Shown: positions 22,401-31,868, numbered from the stretch's first letter. The stretch: 64,000 nucleotides of DNA from Luidia sarsii (GCA_949987565.1 OX465104.1:7946805-8010804), one strand, 5' to 3'. Numbers and translations: made by a program. Notes: generated by a model not told the origin, from the sequence alone.

Positions 22401-25400
22401 TGCCCTAACCTTCCCAAATCCTGCAGAATCCTATTTGCCTTTTGCAGGATTCTGCAGGATTGAGGGCACATGAGAGTTGACACATTGCAGGATTGTGCAG
22501 GGTTGAGGGCATTAGGGATTTATGTCACTGTAGGAAAATGCAGGATACAGGCTACTAGTTTCAAAGTGCTGGAGAAGGATTTTGCAGGAGTGAGGGCACA
22601 TGAGAGTTGACACACTGTAGGAATGTGCAGGATTGAGGGCATAAGGCGATTTTTGTCTGTAGGAAAATGCAGGATGCTGGTAACAATCCGGACATCGTTG
22701 TGGCTTTTGTCAAGAGATTATCCGTTCGAAAAAGGGCCCATTGTTCTAAGCTGAAAAGAGTTTTTGTTTAGAATGTGGACAAAAATTCCATAAGCTCAGT
22801 GCAGGATTTTGCAGGATTCAGGCAATGGTCCACAGTAGCCAGTACTGCAGGATTTTGCAGGATTCAGGTCACATGGAGCTTTGAACAAGGTGGGATTGCA
22901 GGATTTTGCAGGATTCAAGTTATATCTTACACAAATTTGGTACAATTTGTTACTGCATTGTTTGATCTTGATTTCTTGGTCTACAGAAATTAAGGAAGCA
23001 CCATTGTCTAGAGGCCATTAATAAGGCGGTTGCTAGCGGTGGATATAGGTGCCAAGAGGTGGGAATCAGCGATCTGAGACATTTCATCTACAAGTCCAAA
23101 AGCACGGCACAGTTCACTGCACCGGACCTAGAGGCGCCCTACCGCGAGTCCGAAGAGAGAGCAAGGTAAACAAGATGGCAGCCCTCTCCCTGAAGCGCCG
23201 CTAGAGGGCAGCCTCCTTGGCAACATGTAGTCGTGGCCCCTTTACCAAAGCCCGGCTGTAGTCTCCGGCTCCAGCCTTGTCTCTGTTGTCCAGAAGTTAA
23301 GAAATAACCGAGTGGGGGTTCTTTTGTTTGTTGAAGTCTGTTGGGAGTCTGTCGGAACAGAGAATGTTCTCCAAAGCGGAAGTAAAGAGCTCTCAATTTT
23401 CATGCCTTGTACTTTGGAATGAATGAAAGACATGAAGACAAAGCTGGATCGTGAGCCAAATGTATTATATCCAATTGTTTCTAATATTTAGATATTCACC
23501 CCGGCAAAGACTAGTTGAGTTTTTGCGAAGGCCACCATCTAAGGGCTGGATAGCTCAGATGGTAAGAGCGCTGGGTATGCAAAAAACAGAGGTCTCTGGT
23601 TCACGTCCCGGTCCAGTCAAAGTTTTCTCTGTCATTATTCAAACTTAAAGTGATATACAAAAATGTGGCAAACTGCTTACTGACTAAAATTACCAAAATG
23701 CAAATCTTAAAATTTAGTGGGCCTGACATTTCGATCCTAGCAGGACCTTTCTGCCTTTGAGAATGGTCCTGCTAGGATCGAAACGTCAGGCCCACTAAAT
23801 TTTAAGATTTTTAAGATTTTAAGAATGGAAAAACCTGACAGGGAACTTTTAAACAAGTTTGAATGTTCCCTGTCAGGTTTTTCCATTCTTTGTTTTGGAT
23901 TTTGTTCATCATTGCCACGCTTGCTGAGGATTTAATGTAAGTTTTACAAGTCTCTTGAAATACAAAAGGCAATTTGGGACAATTATGTACTACTTGTATG
24001 ACACGATATTTTCACGTTGCAGGTTATTTAACATGTATCAGTACGTGCATCAAAGGGTCCACAATGCTGCCAGGCCACTCAAGATAATGTTCCATGTTGG
24101 ATCTAGGGAAGCTATGCTTGGATGGGTAAGGCACTAAATTGTTGAATAGAATAAAGTCTCGGATTAATAATGTATGTGAAATGAGGATTTTTTTTTCAAG
24201 ATGGTCATATTTTATGAAGAAATTATGTGCAGCTCATGAATCTGAAAGGAATACACAAGTGTTGAAAACTGTTTACTGACTTAAATCTGAGTATCAAAAG
24301 TTATAGGGTCTAATGTTTGGATCCTACATGTAGCTGGACCTTTGTGTCTTTCAGTTAGGAGAAATATACAAAAATGTTACAAACTGCTAACTCCTGAAAT
24401 TACCAAAACGCAAATCTCAACATTTAGTGGGCCTGACGTTTCGATACAAGCAGGACATTTCTCAAAGGGAGTGTCCTCTGCCTTTGAGAAAGGTCCTGCT
24501 AGGATCGAAACGTCAGGCCCACTACATTCTGAGGGGAAGAAAGAACAAGAAATGTCCTGCCAATATCAAAAGTCAGGCATTGTAAAACAGAATTGAGCTA
24601 AGGTTTCTGTTTACATTTGATGAGGGTTGTCCCTCACCAATGTGCTACGAATACTTTGCACTCCCTGCTTTGGTTGATTGCATCAACTCGGGCAGCATGG
24701 GGTACGATTGGAACCCACCCATTGCAGACAGTACTCATTACACCTCTCTCTATTTCCCCTCTCAGGTTACCACGGGTTTTGAGCTCTACGCTGTCTTCGG
24801 TCCCCTAGCAACCAAGCAGGTCGCCATCTTGGCGGTCAACAAATTACTCAAGTGGATTAAGGTGAGGCTGATTCATTTATTCTGATGACTTGAAGTATTT
24901 TATGAAGGAAAAAAAAAGCGGAGAAAAGTTGACAAGATCATGATTTGAACCCTGGCCACTGGTTTAATGTAAGAATGCTCTGCCACTAGAGCTGCCCAGA
25001 CACCTCTGAAATGTTCTTGGCATTCTTTAAAGCGTTTGAAAAATAAGCAACGTGAATTTGACTGGACCAGGAATTTTTGAACCCTAGACTTCTGGCTTAA
25101 CGTGCCAATGCTCTAACCACTTCTCAGATGGTCAGCTATCTTTGCTGTTTTTTTTTTTTAATGAAAACGTTGGACCTCCGTGCAAATAGTTCATGAACAT
25201 TTGATGCTAGAGTCTTCCCATAATGGGCGATTCACTACAGTGTGCCCTCAGGAGTTGGCGATGTGCTGGCCAATCGCAATGCGCGGAAGCTGTCGGCCCT
25301 TTCCAGACAGACGTGCATTGGGTCGACAGATTCTGCGCGTTATGGTTGATCAACGGGTTGCAAACTAGTGTTAAATGTTCTGTCCATTTTGTCAAGGCTT

Positions 25401-26102
25401 ACCTGACTCAAGCTCCGGTCTTGCCTTTCGTCTATGGCCTTATAATGTATGAACATGAATCACCTATGCTGTAGTCAACTTAGTTTTGTTTTGTTAAATC
25501 AAATAGGTCATACAGCTCTATAAATAAACTAGAGTGTGCACTCATCGCGTGACGCGTGCTGACAAGGGGACTGCGACGCCATTACCAAAGAGGGCTAATG
25601 CATGGATCTCTATGGGGCAAACTAATCCCAATTTTTACAAAAGAAAGTAGGACATTAAAATTCGCCAATCCCTTGAGGTGTTGATGGCCTTTCCTTTCAT
25701 TACTAAAAACCGTTTCTATAACATTTTAGTTTCCGCATTCACAACCTTTCGGCTATACTTTTCTCCATTCATATTACACACGATTGCTACTGACATCCGG
25801 GAACTTCGAGCTGAAGTTGCCCTCTTTGGTAATGGCGGATGCGCGTCCATGTCGGCATACGTTCATACCACGCATTGATAGGGGAGTGCGCACTCTAGTT
25901 TATTTATAGAGCTCTATGCCTTAGGTATACTCTGTTTGTTTGTTTGTCTTCCCTACATTATAACGCCATGATGACAAATAGATGACAAATAAATGTGAAA
26001 TGAACGAATGAACGAATCGCCCCCGTATTCCAGCCGGTCTTTTGCTTTTCTCGACAGAAAGAGGAAGAGCGCTTATTTATCCTGGATCCACCCGAGTATT
26101 GA
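13400..26102 (+). CDS. MON1: MON1 vacuolar fusion protein (Rab7 GEF subunit), complete
   Basis: Thirteen coding exons join in phase to a 563-residue protein, the usual MON1A/B length. With CCZ1, MON1 is the exchange factor that loads Rab7 and ends Rab5 signalling as endosomes mature to late endosomes. Residues 1-150 are acidic and probably disordered. The hallmark [20 protein letters not shown] with following RYG is at 160-182 and opens the first longin domain. Later family segments are clear: RLLTGTEKFLDNLLNLIDQD, then PSFLLTAVRCLPL; DLHLVFNLLNAS; ICLPKFDSAGFLHAHISYL; GISDLRHFIYKSKS; and the C-terminal KEEERLFILDPPEY. Start choice: the only upstream ATG in frame, with G at +4. Introns are 0.35-2.6 kb and repeat-filled. 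Exon 6's acceptor lies in a tandem array. Confidence 0.97.
13555..13685. repeat. MON1: (AGT/ACT)n microsatellite in MON1 intron 1
   Basis: About 130 bases of AGTAGT and ACTAGTACTAGT trinucleotides, partly palindromic. Confidence 0.9.
13852..14032 (+). CDS. MON1: MON1 exon 2
   Basis: Acceptor tctcacag, donor TTAGAG/gtaagg. The carried AG plus C gives serine. The rest is acidic and Ser/Thr-rich (EELDYDLSVDTPNTARRERL), typical of the variable MON1 N-terminus. Confidence 0.93.
14620..14725 (+). mobile_element. tRNA-derived SINE in MON1 intron 2
   Basis: GGGCCGGATAGCTCACTCAG A-box-like head, then a decayed B box (CAAGTTGGAGTTCCACTCC) and the shared tail gtgttttctttgccatta. Confidence 0.7.
15155..15655. 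repeat. minisatellite with AATCCTCCACAATCCTCC core, MON1 intron 2
   Basis: Units of roughly 60 bases (ccttcctcaatcctccac plus a cagtgtaaatttacac spacer) repeat about eight times. At 15619-15653 the same core appears inverted, closing the array as a foldback just before exon 3. Confidence 0.9.
15711..15903 (+). CDS. MON1: MON1 exon 3
   Basis: Acceptor gtctcacag, donor GATGAAG/gtagga. Glu/Thr-rich, no domain. The donor is followed at once by a G-rich pentanucleotide array of about 640 bases. Confidence 0.9.
15904..16545 (+). repeat. G-rich GGTTT/GGGTT pentanucleotide array in MON1 intron 3
   Basis: About 640 bases of GGTTTGGTTGGGTTTGGTTG-type repeats with G runs of two to three on the sense strand, starting within ten bases of the exon 3 donor and ending about 45 bases before exon 4. 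The Trp/Val/Gly-Leu open frames here are artefacts. Confidence 0.95.
16592..16670 (+). CDS. MON1: MON1 exon 4
   Basis: Acceptor ctgcttgcag, donor ACTCAAG/gtagga. It encodes [20 protein letters not shown], the most recognisable MON1 signature and the first strand of longin domain 1. Confidence 0.97.
17413..17499 (+). CDS. MON1: MON1 exon 5
   Basis: Acceptor tttttgtcag, donor GTTCTCAG/gtgagc. It encodes YGNEDKLVSLMGVMQALVSF followed by VQDGKNVL, colinear with vertebrate MON1. Confidence 0.97.
17690..18535 (+). repeat. tandem array carrying copies of the MON1 exon 6 acceptor
   Basis: About nine units of 88-103 bases. Each has gcgtcattgccctag/GTCCATCGT, then TTAGAAATAGGGACG, then GTGCACAACCCTATGGGAATG. 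Decoy AG sites end at 17704, 17807, 17895, 17983, 18076, 18164, 18260 and 18356, with one degenerate unit near 18450. The final unit leads into true exon 6 at 18536. Confidence 0.95.
18536..18744 (+). CDS. MON1: MON1 exon 6
   Basis: Encodes SIVAGGRTFVFLARQPLLLV through NYDLRRLLTG; donor CTCACAG/gtaacg. The acceptor cattgccctag and the first nine exon bases (GTCCATCGT) are identical to the repeat unit of the tandem array that fills the preceding intron. Confidence 0.96.
19580..19719 (+). CDS. MON1: MON1 exon 7
   Basis: Acceptor cttccttag, donor GTCAAG/gtacgg. It encodes TEKFLDNLLNLIDQDPSFLL and onward to the end of longin domain 1. Confidence 0.96.
19752..19988. mobile_element. foldback element with GGCCGTTTACGAAATGAAGG ends
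   Basis: The left end GGCCGTTTACGAAATGAAGG and right end CCTTCATTTCGTAAACGGCC are perfect inverted repeats followed inward by complementary CTTAGGCT/AGCCTAAG-like segments. It lies in MON1 intron 7. A single related end occurs near 21268. Confidence 0.85.
20726..20807 (+). CDS. MON1: MON1 exon 8
   Basis: Acceptor gtttgttgcag, donor CCTGCAG/gtgagt. It encodes DLVFAILIADDQLVTLCRMK and KYVLHP, the start of longin domain 2. Confidence 0.96.
21743..21954 (+). CDS. MON1: MON1 exon 9
   Basis: Acceptor tgcctctgcag, donor CTTGAG/gtaatg. It contains FNLLNASTSF, ICLPKFDSAGFLHAHISYL and the CKEKILE end of longin domain 2, all strongly conserved in the family. Confidence 0.97.
22186..22300 (-). mobile_element. 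tRNA-derived SINE in MON1 intron 9
   Basis: On the minus strand it reads AAGGGCTGGATAGCTC with an A box, and GGGTTCAACTCCCGGTCC as B box, followed by the AAGTTTTCATTGCCATTTTT tail. It is one of the better preserved copies. Confidence 0.85.
22405..22930. repeat. GCAGGATT tandem repeats, MON1 intron 9
   Basis: Repeated TGCAGGATTTTGCAGGATTC and GAGGGCACATGAGAGTTGAC units, with a short inverted copy (AATCCTGCAGAATCC) at the left edge. It ends about 55 bases before exon 10. Confidence 0.85.
22987..23165 (+). CDS. MON1: MON1 exon 10
   Basis: Acceptor tggtctacag, donor GAGCAAG/gtaaac. It encodes the GISDLRHFIYKSKSTAQFTA segment and EAPY, the linker into longin domain 3. Confidence 0.97.
23232..23455. 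mobile_element. inverted-repeat element of the GGCTTAGGCT(C/T)CGGCTC family
   Basis: It has the family body CATGCCTTGTACTTT and a terminal GACAAAGC segment complementary to its left CCTTGTCTCTG side. A cleaner copy is at 36192-36444. Confidence 0.6.
23533..23640 (+). mobile_element. tRNA-derived SINE in MON1 intron 10
   Basis: GGGCTGGATAGCTCAGATGG and TAAGAGCGC give a near-perfect A box. GGTTCACGTCCCGGTCC gives the B box. The tail is CAAAGTTTTCTCTGTCATTA. It is clearly tRNA-derived but embedded in the longer SINE body. Confidence 0.9.
23650..23888. repeat. two adjacent hairpins (foldback family plus perfect 24-bp stem)
   Basis: The first is an inverted pair of the GGCCTGACATTTCGATCCTA family. 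The second, at 23823-23888, has perfect 24-bp arms (GAATGGAAAAACCTGACAGG plus GAAC) around an 18-base loop. The arms resemble the common SINE body, so this is most likely an inverted repeat pair rather than a microRNA. Confidence 0.85.
24023..24125 (+). CDS. MON1: MON1 exon 11
   Basis: Acceptor cacgttgcag, donor GGATGG/gtaagg. It encodes LFNMYQYVHQRVHNAARPLK and onward, matching the Y-H-R-HN-RPLK family segment. Confidence 0.97.
24375..24535. mobile_element. foldback element (CCTGACGTTTCGATCC family) in MON1 intron 11
   Basis: Left arm GTGGGCCTGACGTTTCGATA and right arm GGATCGAAACGTCAGGCCCA are complementary over about 40 bases around a short centre. Confidence 0.8.
24766..24861 (+). CDS. 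MON1: MON1 exon 12
   Basis: Acceptor ccctctcag, donor ATTAAG/gtgagg. It encodes VTTGFELYAVFGPLATKQVA and NKLLKWIK. Confidence 0.97.
25514..25913. mobile_element. TIR element with AGCTCTATAAATAAACTAGAGTG ends
   Basis: About 400 bases in MON1 intron 12. The outer arms (AGCTCTATAAATAAACTAG and its complement) extend into a second complementary pair, GCCATTACCAAAGAGGGC against CCCTCTTTGGTAATGGC. A TA duplication embedded in the ends is possible. No coding capacity. Confidence 0.8.
26058..26102 (+). CDS. MON1: MON1 exon 13 with stop codon
   Basis: Acceptor ttctcgacag. Fourteen codons, KEEERLFILDPPEY, then TGA. This is the conserved C-terminal MON1 end (KEE-RLFIL-P--Y), so the gene is complete. 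Confidence 0.96.
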   Translation, partial: KEEERLFILDPPEY

Positions 26103-26363
26103 GGCAAAGACTTTACAGAGCGGCGTGTAAGAGAGAAGAGACGGGAGTAGTGAGTCAAGATTGGCAAGTGGTCATCAAATGGCTGGCTTGCTTGTCCTCA
26201 GAATTGGAGCTGAGGTCTTCTGGAATCAGAATTGAAATGTCTGAATATCTGAACACTGAACAGTCAGAATGTGGGTACTATGTTTAGATTCACGATTTCA
26301 GTCAAAATTAGTACTCACGTCAAATGTGGGGGTTTTGAACAAAGGCTAAATGAACTTGTTTAA

Positions 26364-26991
26364 CCCCTTGACGGCGGGATTATTTTATTGCCAATGGCCG
26401 GCACAGTGCCATTTCAAAAGCTCGCTAAACAATCAGAGAACAGTAAACCTGCAAAATAAATCAATAAGAGTGCACTATTTGTATCAGTGAATCAAATGTG
26501 GCACAGTAGGAAGTCTGCGTGACTTTTTCCAAGGGATTATCAGCCCTCAAAGATGGGCCTTTTGCGTGTAGTCCAATGGAGCGTCGGTTGTGCGACACGA
26601 CTCCGAGAACTGTGTGTGCTGCTACCCTTTGACTGCAAACATTCCTGCACTGCAGTGGACAAAGGATCCAGCTGGACGGCCTCAACAAAGCGTGCAATTT
26701 GTGGTAAAGGCAGTGGGTGCATTCCACAGTCTCTCCGGTGACTGCATTGGTTGTAGGGCAGGCCAGCACACTGTATGCCGTATTGGCGCACAGACCCTCG
26801 ATCGTTCACAATGAAGCCCCACAATAGCGCCATTGTTACCGCTGATCTGGCAATGCAGCAACTGACGTCAGAAAAGGTGTTTGTCATGATACATATTGCT
26901 GAAAAGAGTCTTTGTCTACAGTTTGGACAATAGCGGCGTCCAAATTTTGAAGCTCTCTACGCATGCATAGCGGCTTCCCGGCTCGAAGGGG
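26364..26991. mobile_element. piggyBac-like TIR element, TTAA flanked
   Basis: The ends CCCCTTGACGGCGGGA and the approximate complement TCCCGGCTCGAAGGGG lie between TTAA sites, the classic piggyBac duplication with a CCC start. It spans 628 bases. The minus-strand open frame inside (115 codons from 26887) has no motif I recognise as transposase. AATAAA at 26455 lies inside it. Confidence 0.75.
26455..26460 (+). promoter_or_regulatory. MON1: candidate MON1 polyadenylation signal
   Basis: First canonical AATAAA on the plus strand after the MON1 stop, about 350 bases downstream and inside a piggyBac-like element. The next one is at 27616. No cleavage site can be read from sequence alone. Confidence 0.45.
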
Positions 26992-27167
26992 TTAAAGGGG
27001 TACTTCTTGGAAAACCATCTGCTCTGTAGTCAGGAATCCATATCCAAATTCTGAAATGAAAGACCGTTTTTAGAGGAAATGGTTTTCTAGTTCGCAACTC
27101 GTCAATTTTTTTTATGTCAGTGAGAATGTGATTCAGTTTTACAGTATCACGTGCACCTCCCAGCCTC

Positions 27168-27290
27168 GACCACCTGTGGTCAAGTGGTAAAGACATCCGT
27201 GCAAGAAGGCAGCAGGAGTTGCGGTCTCGGAGCCCGTCCGAGCTGCCCGCATTTCTTTGTCAGCAGGCCATTGAGTCGGGCAAACCCTCA
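27168..27290 (+). mobile_element. tRNA-derived SINE, second family
   Basis: The CTGTGGTCAAGTGGTAAAGAC A-box-like head and a decayed B box before CGTCCGAGCTGCC match a clean copy at 38655-38900. Confidence 0.7.
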
Positions 27291-28077
27291 CTGCAAGATG
27301 TCCTCACATCATGAATGCACAATTTCTTTCCGGTTGGACAACAAATATCAAGCAAAGCTGGTGTAATACTGTATCAAGAATTTATTACATATCATGTAAT
27401 ACAGAATCAGATGTTGGGAATGTAAATAATACTTTTCATTCATGTTTTAATGCGTTTTCATGCTGCAGAAAACAGTGTTATAAATCCAATATAGAATCAA
27501 AAGTACATGTCCACAGACAGTGGCGTTGTTTGTACAAATTGGAGAGTGAAAATAGGGAGGAAGTGTACCTTGTAAAATTCATTTCAGATGCATTTCAAAC
27601 ATCCGTTAACAGACAAATAAACGTGCTATTCAAGTCAAAGGTGGTTTGCAGTGACTTATTTAGGTAAGATGACTGTTACAAGTCTATAGAGCGGTCTGAG
27701 GTGGATTTGGTTTTTGATAAAAAAGAAGGTGGACTTGGTCGTCGCGGGAAACCTGAATGCTGCGTGGTCACATGATCGCCAAGGAACGAGTGAGTGATGG
27801 TGGCTTGGTCTAGCCAACACCAGCAATTTGGTTTTCAAGCCCGAAAGAGGCCAATTTTTCAAGCAGGGTTCTTCCTGCTGTGACACAGACTAGTCTTTCT
27901 TCAGACCAAGGACCAAGGAAAGACAAGTCCAGGCTGACTGTAAGTTAAACTGATTATGATCTGATTGACAGAGCGATTTATTTAAAGTAGAGCGTTGTTT
28001 CCACATCAATTGCGTGAGAATATCTCATTAGTGACATAATTCCGTCAAGATGTAGAACAAGGAGATATAAAAGAAAA

Positions 28078-28195
28078 AAGTTCCTTTGCACGTTGTGCCT
28101 CTCTTTGGAATTCCCTTCCAAGATCATGTGTCCCATCTTCTTATGTTTTGGCCCATTTTAAGAGGAATGTCAATTCCAATCTCAAGCCTTCCTGA
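28078..28195 (+). mobile_element. LINE 3' fragment (C-terminus of reverse transcriptase ORF)
   Basis: An in-frame tail reads CASLWNSLPRSCVPSSYVLA then HFKRNVNSNLKPS and a stop, the SLWNSLP...FKR-LN type ending common in CR1/L2/Jockey-like LINE ORF2 proteins. The same tail seeds the satellite at 61.7-64.0 kb. Confidence 0.75.
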
Positions 28196-28297
28196 ATTTT
28201 CCCCCTATCTCCTTCCTTAGCCCCCTTGTTTAAAAAAATATATATATACAAAAGTGAGTATGTGTCAATGTGGATCTATTGAGAACTAATGGACTTC

Positions 28298-28459
28298 CAT
28301 AGCTGCCAACCATTCCTCTTTTTTGAAAAAGATCTTGACAACACATTCTGATTATTGGCTCGGAAATACACAAGTATTTCTAGTTTGTAGGTTGCTCGGT
28401 GATTCTTCTTTTTTAGCAGAAGTATTCCTAATTTCCTTTAAGATCGATTGGCAGCTATG
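28298..28459. mobile_element. MITE with CATAGCTGCCAACC ends, copy 2
   Basis: A short full copy whose left CATAGCTGCCAACC and right TTGGCAGCTATG ends are inverted, without the nested hairpin seen in copy 1. Confidence 0.75.
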
Positions 28460-28869
28460 GACTCAAACTCACTCAATGTTTCTCAACAGTATGCTCTGTC
28501 TGTCATAAGGAGGCTGTAGAGATTCCACACATTGGTAAAGCAAGTCCCACAATTATTTTGAATAAATTCAGATACAAGAAACTGCAAAGTATATACAAAA
28601 TATACTAGGTATATATATTTAAAGCATTCAAATGTACTCATGCATAAAGTATAACCATTTTTGAATATTATCTTACAGTCATAGAAGTAGAGCTCATTGC
28701 CATACATCCGAGTGTGTTGTAGGAGCCTTAATAGAAAATTAAATGCACCAACAGTAGACAGTGCCAGAGTGTGCAACTGGCAACATTGAAATCGTCGTAC
28801 CTAGGGTCTTTCCCAAAACCTTTGCCCCAGGCTCTGCCTTTTCTCCATTTTGTCATCAATTTCCAAGTA

Positions 28870-29047
28870 CAGTGGAACTTCGCTTTAACGAACATCCCTG
28901 GATCCATGATAATTGTTCGGCATAGCGGTCGTTTGTTATAGTTGTCACGGCCACATATTTTGTACACAAAAATCGGGAGCCAAAGGGCATGTTCGTTATA
29001 GCCAAATGTTTAGTGGTATCGGTGTTCGTTAAAGCGACATTCCACTG
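28870..29047. mobile_element. pogo/Tc1-mariner-type MITE
   Basis: 178 bases with ends CAGTGGAACTTCGCTTTAAC and GTTAAAGCGACATTCCACTG, flanked by TA on both sides. Terminal CAGT(G)GAACCTCG...TAACGAA is characteristic of pogo/Tigger-related elements. It is too short to encode transposase. Confidence 0.9.
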
Positions 29048-29474
29048 TACCATACATGGAAGATGGAAGATACATGGAAGATTCCACTCCGTTTTGGAAG
29101 AGTCTTTCATGCTTCAAATTCAACAAAGTACACCCCACCCTGCATTTTTACCATTTGGGATAACGGAGACTGCTCACGTGTTAACTTTCAAACAAGGTGG
29201 CCACATTCTAGCATTGGCAAGTATGTCTCTGTTTGTGAACCAGCGGTGGCATGGCGATTGCATAATCTGGTTCTCAATACATACCAGAAAAAAATGACCA
29301 GATATGTACCAATACCCGTATGTGCATGTACATGCAAGCACTTAGGGAGCATCGTAGAACAAGAATGCATTCTTGATTAATTTGATCTTTCACTGCGAAG
29401 ACTGAAAGGCAAACAGAGAGCAGGCATTCACCTTTGAATTTTTTTAATGTACGTTAATAAAAAAAATAAAAAAA

Positions 29475-29600
29475 TTGGCAAAACAAACTTGGACTGGACT
29501 TGAACTTAAACTTAAGCCCGAGACCTCTAGATTAACGTACCAGTGCTATTCCATCTGAGCTATCCAGCCCTTAGATGGTGGCCTTTCCTAATACCGGTAG
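29475..29600 (-). mobile_element. tRNA-derived SINE
   Basis: The minus strand carries GGGCTGGATAGCTCAGATGG and the decayed B box in TTTAAGTTCAAGTCC. Its tail with CAACCATTAACTGCC follows at 29645. Confidence 0.8.
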
Positions 29601-31400
29601 TCAACTAGTCTTTGCCCGGGTGGGGGCGCCAGTCAGAAGCAATTCAACCATTAACTGCCGTTTATCTCCAGGGATCCCACCCCCCCTTTCAATCAGATGC
29701 AAACACTTGACTGACTGACAAATGACCAAAATGAAAATCTTACAAATGTAGAGGGCCTAAAATTTCGATCCTAGCAGGACCCTTCTCAAAAGCAGAATGA
29801 GTAAAGGTTCTTTGAGAAAGGCTTTACGTGGAATGAAAAGTCAGGCCTTCTAATTTGTATACTGTACATGTACATTATTCAAATTTGTTAACATTCAAAC
29901 ATTGAACCCTTCGTGTTTTCAGAAAGCGACTGTTGATAGTCCAGGCTAACTTTTAACTTAACAAAAATATACAATGATAATAAGCATGCATTCTACTAGA
30001 AGTTTCTAAGTTTTTACAATTATATTGCATCTTAATGATATTTCTAACAAAACTGTACATACACCAGTACACCACTAGCTTTTTCATTTAATCCAACAAA
30101 ACCTGTTTGCCCCCAAATATAACCATTACAAAAGACCACCACCAATGTTATTCGCTCAGATTTTAAGAATCCAAAATTTGACTGATAAATTGATAATCAT
30201 GTTTTGCTTTTCACAAGCATTTCATATCGAGCACCCCACATTTCTTATGCTGTACAATAAAAACTAACATTTTGATGTAAAATACTTCCAAAAATTGCAT
30301 AAACTCTCATTTCTAAGAAAAAATCCATTCTGATAGGACAACATTAACGTCTAATTTGAGTAGTAATAATAATAATCTGTATTGTAATCCAAAGAGTACA
30401 ATATTATAGATATAGTTTATATTTAGGGGCCATTCATAATTTTCAATGTTTTAATATTTCGATTTTTTTGGACCCACCTACCCACCCCTATTTTCGATTA
30501 AAAAAAAATTGATTTCTTCTTCAATCAAAATACATGTATGTGCACATACACATACATGTACAGACACTCTTGTTTCACCATACGTCCAAGGACACGGCTT
30601 TGTCTTCTCCATTGTTCCTATACTGTAACAGTTGGGCGAGTTGAGATATCAAAATTTACATTTTTTACATTTTCAGCCCTTTTTTTTCAACAAAAAGGGA
30701 ATTTCGATTTTAAAACTTTGAAAATTATGAATGGCCCCTTAGATAGATATAGTTTTTTTATATTTATATATTTTTTAAATTTAGTGCGCACTAATGTTTC
30801 ATCAAATTTAAATCAGACCATGGAAAAAATGGAAGAAATATAATCATGAGTTTCATGACATCTAACCGTCAATCCATGGGAAATTGACATTTAAGAATAA
30901 AAAAATGCTAATAATAATTTGTTTTAAATTGAAAGAAGTGAAAGGAATTAGTAAAAAAAAAATCTTTGTCCGGCAGGCTTATTCTGGAACTGTTGCCAAC
31001 TTGCTGAACTGTTGTGGTTAAAATGTGATCCTCAAAACGTATATCAACTTAAAATAACATAAAACTGTTAAGTATCTGGTAACATAAAACTGTTAAGTAA
31101 CAAAAAACTGCTGACTGACTGAAATTAGGCGGGCCTGACGTTTTGATCCTTGGGAGGATGTGACCTTTGTCAAAAAGTCTTTGAGAAAAGGTCCTGCTAC
31201 GGTAGGATCAAAGCTCTTAATTTTGTCAGACTCGGACAAAAACTTGTTTCAGGAATGGAAACGGAGATGTCGATGATCCCATTGCTGTGTTTTGAGGCAT
31301 CGCCGTCACTGCACTGCACTCTGCCAGATTGATGAAGATTGAAGACACCCAGAGTTTGTGCGGGAGACTGTGAGGAGGATAAATTCAGCCGAGCCTCTCC

Positions 31401-31868
31401 TCACGATGACGACGAGGGCTGTGACGTCGATGAGGGCTGCACTGCCGGAGCCATGCCAGGCGCAGAGACCTTACTGGCACCCGGCGCACTGGCCGATGCC
31501 GCGATGGGCAGGCTGGTCACCACCTTGACCGGGGCGTTGGTCTTGTCGGCAAACTTGAGCAGGGACTGGTACTTGGCCTGGATGTCCTCCAGCTTCTTGC
31601 GCTGCTTCTGGTTCTCCAGGTCCAGCACCCTGACCTCCTCGTGCAGTCGGGTCTGCTCCTCCTCCAGCGTCTCCTTCTGGGTGACGCGCTTCTCGCGGCA
31701 GTTGGCCGCGTAGCCGCGGTTTTTCAGCGTGCGGCGGCGCTGCTTGAGCGCGATGACCTGCTCCTTGCTCAGGCCGCGCAGACGTCGGTTCAGCTCCCGG
31801 ACTGAGAAGGTGACAAGGTCGTAGTCATTGATGACAGTATCCCGACTCTCTGCAGGTTCCTGCTTGAC
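31401..31868 (-). CDS. small Maf coding exon 2
   Basis: Acceptor catcttcttccag. It carries the whole DNA-binding and zipper region and the stop (TGA at 31403-31401). It is strongly GC-rich in third positions against AT-rich flanks. Confidence 0.97.
   Translation of the reverse strand, partial: VKQEPAESRDTVINDYDLVTFSVRELNRRLRGLSKEQVIALKQRRRTLKNRGYAANCREKRVTQKETLEEEQTRLHEEVRVLDLENQKQRKKLEDIQAKYQSLLKFADKTNAPVKVVTSLPIAASASAPGASKVSAPGMAPAVQPSSTSQPSSSS

Larger units (their letters stand above)
26103..31400. other. intergenic region between convergent MON1 and small Maf 3' ends
   Basis: It contains the MON1 3' UTR, then elements at 26364-26991, 27168-27290, 28078-28195, 28298-28459, 28870-29047 and 29475-29600. 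Bases 29900-31080 are AT-rich, largely free of the common repeats, and may be the small Maf 3' UTR. No further gene was recognised. Confidence 0.5.

Noticed and set aside
23533..23640. Functional tRNA gene
   Set aside because: A and B boxes are good, but the acceptor stem does not pair and the same head with the same tail recurs many times, as expected of a SINE.
23823..23888. Precursor microRNA hairpin
   Set aside because: The 24-bp stem is perfect, but both arms are the common SINE body segment (aaaaactgactgggaactt type), so an inverted pair of repeats explains it.
26540..26887. 115-codon minus-strand frame as a piggyBac transposase remnant
   Set aside because: It lies inside a TTAA-flanked element, but no aspartate-rich catalytic motif or zinc-binding tail typical of that transposase is visible.
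31339..31713. 124-codon plus-strand frame over the small Maf exon
   Set aside because: It is the complement of a GC-rich coding exon whose minus-strand reading is a canonical bZIP protein.
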